A DNA stretch of 64,000 nucleotides from DATDIC01 sp963764525 (GTDB taxonomy: Bacteria; Pseudomonadota; Alphaproteobacteria; Acetobacterales; Acetobacteraceae), in NCBI GenBank assembly GCA_963764525.1, contig CAVXTC010000016.1, forward strand, positions 248,001 through 312,000. The letters are read 5' to 3'. Position numbers and translations under genes: made by a program. The notes beneath the pieces were generated by a model. That model did no database searches and was not told the DNA's origin. It saw nothing but the letters and a program-made list of their open reading frames with translations. This document shows positions 32,886 to 43,289 of the stretch, in pieces (position 1 is the stretch's first letter; each line of letters opens with the position of its first letter).

Positions 32886-33290
32886 CTAGCGGCGCCGTCC
32901 GCCGAGCTCCGCCTCGATGGCCGCCTCGAGGTCTTCGGGCGACATCTCCTCGTTCTCGGCAGGCAGGCTTGCCGCCTCTTCCTCGGCCGTCACGTCCTGC
33001 AAGCCGAAGATGTTCTGGTCGGTGGGAATGAGGTCGAGCACTTCTTCGTCCGCGGGCTCCGGCTCCGGCGCACGGGACAAGGACCGGATCAGGTCCTGCT
33101 CCAGCCTGGGCAGTTCGATCGTCTCCTCGGCGATCTCGCGCAAGGCGACCACCGGGTTCTTGTCGTTGTCGCGATCGACGGTCAGTTCTTCGCCGCGGCT
33201 CACGTTCCGGGCGCGCTGAGCGGCGAACAGCACGAGCTCGAAGCGGTTCGGAACCTTCTGGACGCAATCTTCAACGGTGACGCGCGCCAT
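32886..33290 (-). CDS. rpoZ: RNA polymerase omega subunit
   Basis: Small RNA polymerase subunit that aids beta-prime assembly and ppGpp response. It has 134 residues: MARVTVEDCVQKVPNRFEL and LREIAEETI are diagnostic, and an acidic Glu-rich tail of about 60 residues follows, as in related alphaproteobacteria. It lies directly upstream of rsh, a widely conserved pairing. Confidence 0.94.
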   Translation of the reverse strand: MARVTVEDCVQKVPNRFELVLFAAQRARNVSRGEELTVDRDNDKNPVVALREIAEETIELPRLEQDLIRSLSRAPEPEPADEEVLDLIPTDQNIFGLQDVTAEEEAASLPAENEEMSPEDLEAAIEAELGGRRR

Positions 33291-33371
33291 GCGCTCGATC
33301 TCCAGTCTTTGGATGGTCGGGGAAGTCCCGATCTAGGTGGCCGCCGGGAGATATGCAAGCAAAACAGGCAT

Positions 33372-33860
33372 TCACCGGGCACGCACCTGCTGCGGCGGCA
33401 GTTCCGAGATCAGCGCCTCAACGCTCCGGCCAAGCCTTGGGTGCAGCCAACCGGGCGCAATATCGCGCAACGGAAGCAGGACGAAGGCTCGGACATGGGC
33501 TCGCGGATGCGGCAGCACCGGATCGGGCCGGTCACGGACCAGCCCGCCCATGGCGACCAGATCCAGGTCGAGCACGCGGGCAGCGTTCGCCGCGCCGCGC
33601 CGCCGGCCCGCCGTCGCCTCGATCGCCAGCAGCCATGCCAGCAATGCGGCCGGATCCACCGCCCCTTCCAGATGCGCCGCCCCATTCACGTAATCGGGCT
33701 GATCGGATACGGGCACCGGGGCGGTCACATACCACCGTGACAGAGCGCAGAGCCGAAGCCCCGGCAATCCGTCCAGCGCCACCGCCGCCGCCCGGCAGGC
33801 AACGATCGGAGGTTCCCCCGCCGGTCCAGGTAGATTGGCCCCGATCCCTATGAGAATCAC
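33372..33860 (-). CDS. folK: HPPK, folate-pathway pyrophosphokinase
   Basis: 6-hydroxymethyl-7,8-dihydropterin pyrophosphokinase of 162 residues. It has the N-terminal IGIGANLPGP, the central signature ARVLDLDLVAMG with the catalytic Asp pair, and LPHPRAHVRAFVLLPL. It is intact and lies upstream of rpoZ, 81 bases away. folP and folB are not nearby. Confidence 0.93.
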   Translation of the reverse strand: MILIGIGANLPGPAGEPPIVACRAAAVALDGLPGLRLCALSRWYVTAPVPVSDQPDYVNGAAHLEGAVDPAALLAWLLAIEATAGRRRGAANAARVLDLDLVAMGGLVRDRPDPVLPHPRAHVRAFVLLPLRDIAPGWLHPRLGRSVEALISELPPQQVRAR

Positions 33861-34052
33861 GGTCGGACCGCCGCTCGATCGATGGCCCGATCCGTTCGCC
33901 GATCCGGTGGCGGCTTTCCCGGCCGCGGCGTTTCACATTTGGCGCGGAACATGGGATGGTCGTTCCGTCTGCCGCCCCGGACGATCCGGTTGGTCCGGTC
34001 CGCGCAGCTTCCGACTGAGGCCATAACGCCGAGCCATCGAAGGATCGACCAC

Positions 34053-34658
34053 ATGAATTTCCTGCCGACTGAGCGCATTGCATTGTTCATTGACGGGGCC
34101 AACCTCTATTCGGCCTCGCGCAATCTCGGCTTCGACGTCGATTACCGCAACCTTCTGGAGTATTTCCGCAAGCAGGCCCACGTGATCCGCGCCTACTACT
34201 ATTCGGCGGTGCTGGAAACCGAGGACTATTCCCCTTTGAAACCGCTGACCGACTGGCTGGCCTATAACGGATACACACTGGTGACCAAGCCGGCCAAGGA
34301 ATTCACCGACTCTGCTGGACGCCGCCGTGTCAAGGGCAACATGGATATCGAGCTCGCGGTGGACATGCTGGAATTGTCGGCGCGGATCGATCATGTCGTG
34401 CTGTTCAGTGGCGATTCCGACTTCCGCCGTCTGGTGGAAGCGGTGCAGCGGAAAGGCGTGCGGGTCTCCGTCGTGTCGTCCATCCGGACCAGCCCGCCGA
34501 TGGTGGCCGACGAATTGCGTCGCCAGGCTGACCAGTTCCTCGAGCTGGCCGATATCGCCTCGGAGTTCACCCGGCGCCAGATGGAGCCGCGGCCGAGGCC
34601 GGCACCGGTTCGCCACACCCCGGCCGAGCCGTTCCAGGAGCCTCAAGATCTCGCGTGA
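34053..34658 (+). CDS. NYN-domain (LabA/DUF88) protein
   Basis: PIN-like NYN nuclease family protein of 201 residues. The acidic active-site positions are visible in ALFIDGANLY (D15), GNMDIELAVDML and LFSGDSDFRRLV. The ATG at 34053 follows AAGGA. A proline- and arginine-rich tail (residues 175-201) follows the domain. The stop overlaps the GTG of the downstream glycosylase by four bases. Members are predicted RNases, but the substrate here is unknown. Confidence 0.88.
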   Translation: MNFLPTERIALFIDGANLYSASRNLGFDVDYRNLLEYFRKQAHVIRAYYYSAVLETEDYSPLKPLTDWLAYNGYTLVTKPAKEFTDSAGRRRVKGNMDIELAVDMLELSARIDHVVLFSGDSDFRRLVEAVQRKGVRVSVVSSIRTSPPMVADELRRQADQFLELADIASEFTRRQMEPRPRPAPVRHTPAEPFQEPQDLA

Positions 34659-35292
34659 ACCCGGCGTCGCCGCCGCACGACTGCGCACTTTGCCCCCGGC
34701 TCGCCGGATATCGCGCGCGTAACCGGGCAGCCAATCCCGGCTGGTTCAATGCTCCGGTTCCGAGTTTCGGCCCACTCGATGCGCCGTTGCTGATCGTCGG
34801 ACTGGCGCCCGGGCTGCGTGGCGCCAACCGCACCGGACGGCCGTTCACCGGCGATTTCGCCGGAGTGCTGTTATATGAAACGTTGCTGAAACTCGGACTG
34901 GCCCGCGGCGGGTACGGCGCGGAACTGGGCGACTGCCTCGAGTTGCAGGGCTGCCGGATTGTCAACGCGGTGCGCTGCGTGCCACCGGCCAACCTGCCCG
35001 TTCCGGCCGAGATCAGAAACTGCAACCAGTTCCTGGCGGCAGAACTGCGCTGCATGACGCGATTGCGTGCAGTGATGACCCTTGGCGTCGTCGCACACGC
35101 GGCGATGCTGCGGGCTTACGCAATGCCGCTTGCGCGGCTCCGGTTTGCGTCATGGCGCGATCCACCAGCTTCCGGATGGCAGACTGCTGGGCAACAGCTA
35201 TCACGTGTCCCGCTACAATACGAACACCGGCAAACTGACAGCGGAGATGTTCGACGCCAGAGCGCCTGCGCTCACTTCTGGCGCGGATCTGA
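34655..35292 (+). CDS. Uracil-DNA glycosylase, family 5 type
   Basis: Iron-sulfur uracil-DNA glycosylase that removes deaminated bases. The N-terminal CALC pair and later cysteines would hold the [4Fe-4S] cluster. Motif 1 is GLAPGLRGANRTGRPFTGD and motif 2 is SYHVSRYNTNTGKLT, characteristic of the UDGb group. Extra bases near 35144 and 35256 break the frame. Removing both gives HGAIHQLPDGRLLGNSYH and a natural end (ERLRSLLARI) at 35292, about 211 residues. The GTG start is coupled to the NYN gene, and the 3' end overlaps rodA. Confidence 0.85.
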
Positions 35293-36458
35293 ATGATAGC
35301 CCGAAGACGTCCGCGTTGAACTGATCCTGCCGACCGAGGAACTCGACATTCCCGTGTACATGCGCCGACAACAGCAGTCCGAACCCGACCATGACAGTGA
35401 TCACCGCCGATCCGCCATGAGAGACCAGCGGCAGCGGCACGCCGCCGACCGGGATGACGCCCATCACCATCGCGATATTCACGAACACATACAGGAAGAA
35501 ATTCACCGAGAACCCAAACGCGACCAGCCGCCCGAACTGGTGCTTGCAACGCAACGCCACCACCATCCCGCCCAGAATGATCAGAGCGAGCAGAAGCATC
35601 ACCATGAGTGCGCCGACGAAGCCGAACTCCTCGCCCACTATCGTAAAGATGAAGTCAGTCTGCTTCTCCGGCAGGAAATCGAGATGGGCTTGCGTGCCAT
35701 GCAGGAATCCCTGCCCCCACATGCCGCCCGATCCCAGGGCGATCTTGGATTGAATGATGTTGTAGCCGGCGCCGAGCGGGTCGCTCTCGGGATGCAGGAA
35801 CGTGTCGATCCGGGCCTTCTGGTAATCGTGCAGATGGCTGTAGGCGAGCTGCAGCAGCCAACGGGATCGGCAGCAGGCCGAGCACGAATGTCCACCACCG
35901 CACGCCGGCGGCAAAGAACATCGCGGCCCCGAGCACGACGACGATCACAGCGGTGCCGAGGTTCGGCTCCTTCAGGATCAGCGCGGCCGGCAGCGCCACG
36001 GCCGCGAGCGGGGGCAAGAGAAACATCGGATTGCCGATCCGCTCCCATGAAGCCTTGTGGAACCAGGACGCCAGTGCCAGCACGAGCGCGATCTTCATCA
36101 GCTCGGATGGCTGCAACTCGAGCCCGCCAAGCTCGATCCAGCGCTGCGCTCCCTTGCCGACATGCCCGAAATGCGCCACCGCGACCAGCAGGATCAGCGC
36201 CACCGCATAAGCTGGCCATGCCAAACGGGCGATAAAACGGATATCCACCAGGGCAATGCCGACCATCAGGACAAGACCCGCGGCGAAGCGCAGCGCATGC
36301 CGCTCCGCGTATGGTGCTGCGGAGCCCCCGCCCACGCTGTACAGCGCCGCGTAGCCCACCCCAGCCAATGCGCAGAGCAGCAGCACATAAAGCCAGTTGA
36401 TGTGGAACAGCTTGCCAGTGAGGTCGAACGACGCCTCACGCCACAGACGTCGTTCCAT
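35213..36458 (-). CDS. rodA: Rod-shape SEDS glycosyltransferase RodA
   Basis: Polytopic peptidoglycan polymerase that works with PBP2 in cell elongation. Ten or so membrane segments are seen, with the SEDS motifs LQPSELMKIALVL, LKEPNLGTAV, GYNIIQSKIALGSGG and GGVPLPLVSHGGSA. One extra base near 35866 splits the frame; the repaired length is about 414 residues. The ATG overlaps the mrdA stop (TGATG). The C-terminal 40 or so residues are unlike the family and overlap the opposing glycosylase gene, so the true stop may be nearer 35262. Confidence 0.93.
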
Positions 36459-38351
36459 CAACGGCGTCGCTCCATCATGTCAGGGCTTACCTGCGCGACC
36501 TGCGCGGCAGCCGGCGTATCCGGCGCGGTGGTGCGGTTGGCGGGGTCACGCCTCAACGCGGCCATCATGATGTCGCGGGCCATCGGGGCGGCGGCGGTTG
36601 CTCCGGCATTGCCGTGCTCGATGACCACCGACACCGCATATTGGGGTGCATCATAAGGCGCGTAGGCCACGAACAGCGCGTTGGGCCGATATTTCCACGG
36701 TAGCCGGGAGCTGTCGAAGCCATGCTCGCGCTGCTCGCGTGAAACCCGCCGGACCTGCGCCGACCCAGTCTTTCCGGCGAGTTGCACGTGTGGATCGGGT
36801 AGCCGCGCATCCGGAGCGGTGCCCCCCTTGTCGTTCACCACTGCCCACATGCCTTCACGTACCGCGCTGAGGAAGCGCGGCGGCAGCCCGAGCTCCGGCC
36901 AGTCTTCGGCCTTGGCGCCGGGCATCACCTCGCCGCCGATCCGGCGGGTCAGATGCGGTTGAATGGCCCGCCCGGTGGCGAGCCGGGCCGCATAGGTGGC
37001 AAGCTGCAAAGGGGTGACCTGGATATAGCCCTGGCCGATGCCGCTCACGACTGTGTCGCCGAGGTTCCACGGATGCCCCTGTGCCCGGCGCCACTCGCGC
37101 GTGGGGATCAGGCCCGCCCGTTGCGTCGGCAGGTCGATCTCCAGCGTGGTCCCCATGCCGAGCCGGTGCGCCATCGCCGCGATCTGGTCGATCCCCGCCT
37201 TCAGCGCGACCTGATAGAAGAAGACGTCGCAACTGTTCTTCAGGCCGCCGCGCAGATTGAGCGAGCCGTGGCCGCCCTTGCGCCAGCAATGGAATCCGGC
37301 ATTGCCGAGGTCGAAGAACCCCGGGCAGGAAAAATGGTCGGCCGGGGTGATGGCGTGCGACTGCAGGGCAGCCAGGGCCACCGCCATCTTGAAGGTCGAT
37401 CCGGGCGCATAAACGCCGTCCACCGCCTTGTTGATCAGCGGGGCGCGCGGATTTGTCGTCCAGGCCATGCCATTGTGACTGCGAAACACCTGCGTCGAAC
37501 AGGCTCGGGTCGAAGGACGGGTTGCTGGCCATCGCCAGCACTTCGCCATTCCGGCAATCCAGCACCACCGCGCTGGCGCTCTGATCCGCTAGCCGGGTCA
37601 GGACCGCCCGCTGCAGCCCGGTGTCGAGCGCCAGTTCCACATCGTCGCCGTTGATCCCCTCCTGGCGGTCCAGCTCACGAATCACCCGCCCGAACGCGTT
37701 GACCTCAAGCTGCACCTCGCCGGCGCGGCCGCGCAGAGCCGGTTCCCGCGATTTCTCGATGCCGGCGCGGCCCGACCCGGATCCCCGGCAGCGACATCAT
37801 CGGGTCCCCATCCACGTCCGTTTCGGTTGGGGGGCGCCACGTAGCCCACGAGATGCGCGAGCTGATCCGCGAACGGATACACGCGCGTCGCCCCGACATC
37901 GACCAGGATGCCCGGAAGATCGGGCGCGTTGACCTCGATGCGCGCCATGTCGTCCCAGCTCAGGTAATCGCGCACCAGGATGGGGATGAAGCGGCGGTGC
38001 CGCCGGGCATCCCGCTCGATACGCACCCGTTCGCGCTCGTCCAGCGGCACGAGGCGTGAGAAATTGTCGAGAGTGCGCCCGATATCGGTGGTCTGCTCCG
38101 CCACCAGCAGCGCCCGCCAGTTCTGCTTGTTGCTCGCAAGCACAACGCCGAACCGGTCGAGGATGCGCCCGCGCGGCGGCGCTATCATACGCATGCTCAC
38201 GCTGTTGTCGTGCGCCAACGTGGCGTAGCGGGCGCCATCGGTCACTTGCACCTGGTGCAGCCGCGCGCCCAATGCGCTGAGCGCGGCTAACCTGCGCACC
38301 GATCACCAGCAGGGCACGGCGGGTGAACGGACTGGTGCCGGGGCGCCTCAC
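36458..38351 (-). CDS. mrdA: Penicillin-binding protein 2
   Basis: Transpeptidase of the elongation complex, anchored by one N-terminal membrane segment. The catalytic box SxxK is in PGSTFKMAVAL, followed by NSCDVFFY and GKTGSAQV. The GTG start at 38351 overlaps the mreD stop by four bases. Four extra bases (near 38290, 37826, 37778 and 37490) break the frame. Removing them yields about 629 residues with family segments such as RAGIEKSREPALRGRAGEVQ. All four lie in coding sequence of high conservation, which argues against a pseudogene. Confidence 0.93.
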
Positions 38352-38915
38352 GCCGCATCTTCAGGCCTGTTCCGGATCGGCAACCGTTGGTGAGCCCGGG
38401 CGAGCGGGATTGCCAGAGCCGGGATACAAGACACCCGTCAGTACCGCCTGGAACACCGCCGGCCCCAACGGCAGCAGGCGGAATGTCAACAGTCGCGGCG
38501 ATTGCCCACATCAACCCGGCAGCCATCGCCGAAAAACCAAGGAACACCACCCACACAACAAGGACGCCTTGGCGCGGCGAGGGCACGGCGCCAGCGAACG
38601 CAAAAGCCATGAACCAGCAACAGGACATCACGCCCCCGCCAATGGGTAGCCAGCCCAACAGATCAAGCAGCAGTCCGATCAGGAACACCGCCGGCGGCGG
38701 CATGGCGGCCGGACGATAGAGCGACCAGAAGAACACCGAGGCGATGGTGGCGGCCGGCAACAGCATCGGGGCAGGAACCCCGAGCGGCGCATTGCTCAGC
38801 AGCATCAGGCTGACAGGTGCACGCCACCGGAAAGACGTGCCGCGCCAATTCATCCAGCCGCCGCCAGGGCGTCGGCCGCAGAGCGAATCCCCGGTGACCG
38901 GTTGATGGCGGCCAC
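38348..38915 (-). CDS. mreD: Rod-shape protein MreD
   Basis: Small polytopic membrane protein of the elongation machinery. The recognisable core is VFFWSLYRPAAMPPPAVFL, then IGLLLDLLGWLPIGGG. Reading it whole needs four bases removed (near 38866, 38823, 38480 and 38422), which gives about 188 residues with start GTG 38915 (eight bases after the mreC stop) and C-terminus RLPIRNRPEDAA. The arithmetic of length and frames is consistent with exactly four insertions. The N-terminal 35 residues are the least certain part. Confidence 0.8.
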
Positions 38916-38923
38916 GGCTCGGC

Positions 38924-39781
38924 TCAGCCCGAATCGTGCAACGGGCGCGAGGCGGCTTCGGGCGGCGCGACCCCAAGCCCGTAATCGAAAATCCGCACCA
39001 CCTCCAGCCGATCGAGCAGCGCCGCGGGCATTACTTCCGGCACGTGTTCGGCGGAATAGTGCACGGTGCCCACCGGCAGATCGGGTGGCAGCGCATTAGC
39101 CTCTGCACTGGTAACGACCCGTTCGCCTTCTTTCGGCGCGCCGTCCGACCAATAGATCAGCCGCGGCCGGGGCCCATTGGTGCCCACCATGATCGCCCGC
39201 GCCTGGCTGCCTTCGATCACCACCGGAATGCGGCTGTTGAGATCGGTCAGCAGCAGCACCCGGGCGGACCGTGCGCCCACATCCGTCACCCGTCCCAACC
39301 AAGTCCGCGCTCATCGAGCGCGATCTGCCCCTTATGGATGAAATGGTTGGGGCCGACGGACAGCAGCACGGCCCTGGCATAGACGCCGCCGTCGTCGGCC
39401 ACGACGCGCGCGGTTACAAAAGCCGGCGCCGGACTGGGCACCCAATTGAGCTCGGCCTTCAGACGCTGGTTCTCCGCATCGAGCGCCAGCGCCACGGTCT
39501 GCCATCTGCGCAACGCATTCGTTTTCTGAGCGCAGGCGAGCGTTTTCCTCCCGCATGCCCCACAGCTCCGTCATATCAGCCAGAGCTTGCTGTGTCCGAG
39601 CGATCGGGGACGCCAGGACGGCATAAATCGGCGCCAGCGTGTCACCGAGCGACACACGAATCCGGTCCGCCAGCATCGTATCGACCTTGCCGAGCAGGAT
39701 GATCCCGAACGAGGCAACGAACAGCACAGGCAGGGTCAGCTTCGCCAATGCCTGCCGGGCCTGGACCGAGAGCCGGATCAC
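38924..39781 (-). CDS. mreC: Rod-shape protein MreC
   Basis: Periplasmic bitopic scaffold protein linking MreB to PBP2. One membrane segment (LPVLFVASFGIILLG, residues 15-31) is followed by a coiled-coil region (MREENARLRSENE) and the beta-rich domain (RVVADDGGVYARAVLLSVG, later PEGERVVTS-like). The GTG at 39781 follows GGAGGAG. One extra base near 39525 and two near 39300-39305 break the frame; the repaired length is about 284 residues. It sits between mreB and mreD. Confidence 0.9.
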
Positions 39782-39810
39782 GCTGGCGAAACTCCTCCCG
39801 TCCGTCCTGC

Positions 39811-40855
39811 TCAGTACATCGTGGTCAGCACGTTGCGCAGGCGCTTCATGTCCTCGAGCGCACGTCCGGTGCCGAGGGCGACGCATTGCAGCGCGATCTT
39901 CGGCGACCGCGACCGGCAGCCCGGTGGCATCCCGCAGCACCTGATCCAGACGATACAGCAAGCTGCCGCCGCCCGTCAGCACGATACCTTTGTCCACGAT
40001 GTCGGCGGCCAACTCGGGCGGGGTATTCTCGAGCGCCACCTTGACCGCTTCGACAATGGCGCTGACCGGCTCTGCCAGGCTCTCGGCGATCTGCCGCTGG
40101 CCGACGACGATCTCCCGCGGGACGCCGTTCATCAGGTCGCGGCCCTTCACTTCCCGCCAGGGCCCGTCATCGCCGTCCTCCGGCGGGCAGGCGGCACCGA
40201 TGTCCATCTTGATCCGCTCAGCGGTGGATTCACCGATCAGCAGGTTATGGTTGCGCCGGATGTAGCTGATGATCGCCTCGTCCATCTTGTCACCGCCGAC
40301 CCGCACGCTGCGCGAATACACGATGCCACCGAGCGAGATCACCGCGACCTCGGTGGTGCCCCCGCCGATATCGACGATCATGCTGCCCGATGGCTCGGTC
40401 ACCGGCAGCCCGGCGCCGATCGCCGCGGCCATCGGCTCCTCGATCAGCAAGACACGGCGGGCACCGGCGCTTTCCGCACTTTCCTGGATTGCCCGCCGTT
40501 CGACCGCAGTGGACCCGGACGGCACGCAGACAATGATCATCGGGGAAGCAAATCTGCGCCGGTTGTGCACGCGGCGGATGAAATGCTTGATCATCTCCTC
40601 GGCGACTTCGAAATCGGCGATCACCCCGTCGCGCAGCGGGCGGATCGCGGAAATGTTGCCAGGCGTCCGGCCGAGCATCTGCTTGGCTTCCTCGCCCACC
40701 GCCAGCACGTGCTTCTTGCCGCGGACATCGGCGATCGCCACCACGCTCGGTTCGGCCAGCACAATTCCGCGACCTTTGACATAGACCAGCGTGTTGGCGG
40801 TGCCGAGGTCGATGGCCATGTCGGCTGACATGAAGCCGAGCAGCCGTGCGAACAT
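39811..40855 (-). CDS. mreB: Actin-like cell-shape protein MreB
   Basis: Bacterial actin that positions the elongation complex. Nucleotide-binding motifs are MAIDLGTANTLVYVKG, IVDIGGGTTEVAVISLGG and GIVLTGGGSLL. One extra base near 39893 diverts the frame; removing it restores the normal ending LGTGRALEDMKRLRNVLTTM and Y, stop at 39811, about 347 residues. It is the first gene of mreB-mreC-mreD-mrdA-rodA. Confidence 0.95.
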
Positions 40856-41016
40856 CAGGAAATCCTCTGCACCAGGAGGCGCGGAAGGCGGTGCTTAGCG
40901 GTGCCGGGGTGCGATCACAAGAGGGTGTTCTGGCGCCACGGCATTGCCAGATTCCGGCCATCGGAACTCCTTTCCCTGGCCGTTCGTTACCCGGAGTAGC
41001 AAGCGGAGATTAGCCC

Positions 41017-41232
41017 ATGACACGCAAGATCACGCTGAGCCTGGTCGCCGGCAGCCTGATGCTGGCACTCGCCGGATGCGGCTATAGCCCCGGCACGCGA
41101 GCGGTCACCGGCGGCGCGCTGGGTGCCGGTGCCGGCGCCGGAATTGCCGCGGTGACGGGTGGCAGGCCGCTGACCGGCGCACTGATCGGCGGCGGCGTGG
41201 GCGCAGCCGGCGGGGCGCTGACCGCTCCATAA
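41017..41232 (+). CDS. Small glycine-zipper lipoprotein
   Basis: A 71-residue protein with a lipoprotein signal ending in the lipobox LALAGC, cysteine at residue 21. The rest is glycine- and alanine-rich (GALGAGAGAGIAAVTGG, GGGVGAAGG), as in glycine-zipper outer-membrane lipoproteins. Another frame stays open after the stop, ending in RTVDLGRPV at 41375. That tail resembles C-termini of such proteins, so the gene may be longer and frameshifted. It is divergent from mreB. Confidence 0.7.
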   Translation: MTRKITLSLVAGSLMLALAGCGYSPGTRAVTGGALGAGAGAGIAAVTGGRPLTGALIGGGVGAAGGALTAP

Positions 41233-41427
41233 CACCGATCAGCGGCTCGCTCGAAGCCGGCGGGGATGCGGCAATTGCTGGTATTGCCGGCGTAGCCCGC
41301 GCGGCACCGATCGAGCGCCAGGTGGGATCGGCGGGGACCAGCCCCCGGACGGTTGATCTCGGAAGACCGGTTTGACGCCTGAAATCGGCTTTTGCGACAA
41401 TGGTCTGGCATCCTGCGGCGGAATGGT

Positions 41428-41475
41428 GTCCAGTGGCCGATGAAGCAGGGCTTCACCGGCCACTGGACCTTTTTT
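41428..41475 (+). terminator. Strong intrinsic terminator
   Basis: Nineteen-base arms GTCCAGTGGCCGATGAAGC and GCTTCACCGGCCACTGGAC pair with one wobble around an AGG loop, followed by six Ts. It is the clearest Rho-independent terminator in the window. The T-run abuts an ATG at 41476. Confidence 0.9.
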
Positions 41476-41703
41476 ATGCACTATAGCCTGCTCTTTGTTG
41501 CGCTCACCGGGATTGTGCTCACTGGGCTTTCCGGTTGCGGCAGTACTCCCGGATCTCTGGGGTTGACTGGTGCCCCACTTGCGACCCCACCGGAAGCTCA
41601 AGACGACAGTGTGATCAATGATCCCGGGGTTCCGCAAGGCGACAGCGCCTTCAACCCCAGCGTCCAGCAGACGACCGGCGGCGGCCGCTTTTACGGTTAT
41701 TAA
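41476..41703 (+). CDS. Small putative lipoprotein
   Basis: A 75-residue protein with a lipoprotein signal (MHYSLLFVALTGIVLTGLSG, then Cys). The mature part is low in hydrophobicity and rich in Gly, Pro and Ser, ending GGGRFYGY. No ribosome-binding site is visible because the ATG directly follows the T-run of a terminator. An in-frame ATG at 41440, inside the hairpin, would give a 12-residue longer signal. Function unknown. Confidence 0.6.
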   Translation: MHYSLLFVALTGIVLTGLSGCGSTPGSLGLTGAPLATPPEAQDDSVINDPGVPQGDSAFNPSVQQTTGGGRFYGY

Positions 41704-41727
41704 AGCGCGACCTTTAATGCAGCGCGG

Positions 41728-43169
41728 TCAGGCCGAAACCGCCACGTCGGCCGGCTCGCAAACCGGGGTTGAGGCGCAGGTCCCGACGGCGCCGGCGCAG
41801 GTCAGCGGCAGCACGAAGGGATCGCCGAACAGGTGCAGCCAAATGCGCTCGATCCATATAGCCATAGCAGGTCGGTCCGAGCGCGGCTGCCCGCAAGTGG
41901 CGCAACGCTACCGCCGGTAGCGCGGCGATCAGTCGGTTCTCCGCCGCGAAAATTGCCCCATAGCAAAATCGCCCGACAAGATGCCGGGCCGCTTCCGCGG
42001 CCAGAGCCGGCAAGCCGCAGGTCGCGAAGAGATGGCTGGCGAGGTTGGTGCCTTCCGGCAGACCGCAGAGACGCGGTAGGCATAACCGGTCGTGCCGCGC
42101 CAACATCGATGAATTCGATTGGTTTCCAGGTAGCCAGAGAGAACAGTTCCGGACGAACGCGCAGATCCGGTCGCGTCCGTGGCGCGGCGAAGTACCGGCG
42201 GCGGGATGTTGGCCGCCTTCTTCCAGCACCAGGACAACGGCTGGACTGGGTGGCGCGTGCAGCACACCCACGGCATCGATGATGGCGAACGCGGTGGGCG
42301 GCGCATCGATCATTGCCGGCCAGAGGTGGTCCAGCCCATAGCCGCTCGGGTTGATGGCAAAGGTTGGCGCGGCTCGACGGAGCGCCGCAACGGAGAACAC
42401 CGGTGCCATGATCTCCACGAAGGTGGTGAAACGCAGCAGCGTGCCTTCCGCGCAGAGCGTAACGGGATGATTGACGAAGCTTCCCGGCAACAGCGCCGGT
42501 TGCGCGAGCGCAAGATCGTAGCGTTCGGCATAGTGCGAACAGCCGGTTGATCCCCCGCCAATCGGAGATCAGGTCATCGTCGGGAAACCAGACGTGATCA
42601 TAGGCCAGCCAGAAGCTTTCCGCTGTCAGCATCGCGGCGAGCCCCTCGAACTTGCTGCCGGGCACATGGAGACGGTGCTCGGCGGGGCCATCTGGCGGGG
42701 GCCGATCGTAGGTGCACAGACAGAGGTCCCAATTCCGGGCGTCTGTCGGACAACCATGCAGCCAGGCTGCGTGCAGCGAGTCCGGCCCGGCTCGCAGTAT
42801 GACCAGATTGCGCCGTCCGCTTGGCGCCGGTGCCGGCGCCGGGGCGTCAATTGCCGCCGGCAGCCTCCGCAACTGTTCGAGCCGGCATTCCGCTTGCCCG
42901 GAAGCAGTTCGGCCTTGCAGGATTTCGACCGGTTCCAACGGACAGGTGAACGCCACGCGGGGTGTGCCGGCCTGATCCATCAGGCGCAACCGGCCGCCCG
43001 ATGCTTCCCACCATATCAGGCCGGTAGCCCAGCCGGCCCCGATTCGCCCGCTCGGCAGCAGGATGATCTGCGAACTCCGGACGTTGGCCGGGCCGCCGGT
43101 CAGTCGCCAGACCTTGTCGATCAGCCAGGCCGTGTCGTTCAACCCGGGATGCGTCACGCCATCCAGCAT
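41728..43169 (-). CDS. DUF707-containing protein, heavily frameshifted
   Basis: Probable two-part protein of roughly 475 residues. The central region matches DUF707: RNLVILRAGPDSLHAAWL, WFPDDDLISDWRGINRLFAL, then YDLALAQPALLPGSFVNHP and FTTFVEIMAPVFS, SGYGLDHLWP, AIIDAVGVLH. DUF707 proteins resemble glycosyltransferase-like folds with an acidic DDD motif. At least four indels (near 42534, 42220, 42070 and 41857) are needed to follow the conserved reading to a natural end at 41728 (GDPFVLPLT, then VCEPADVAVSA). Density of breaks leaves open a true pseudogene. The activity is not known. Confidence 0.6.
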
Positions 43170-43289
43170 CGGAGCGTCCTTGTCTCCGTGCTATCAGACC
43201 CGACACCGGTTAACATACGGTTGTCGGAAGTCGCTTTGGCCGGCGCCGAACGCTATGCTTGGAACCGGCGTGTGAACCTGGAGGACTCG

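Noticed and set aside
39332..40855. Apparent MreB-MreC fusion frame
   Set aside because: An extra base near 39893 shifts mreB past its own TGA at 39811 into the mreC frame. Both natural ends are present.
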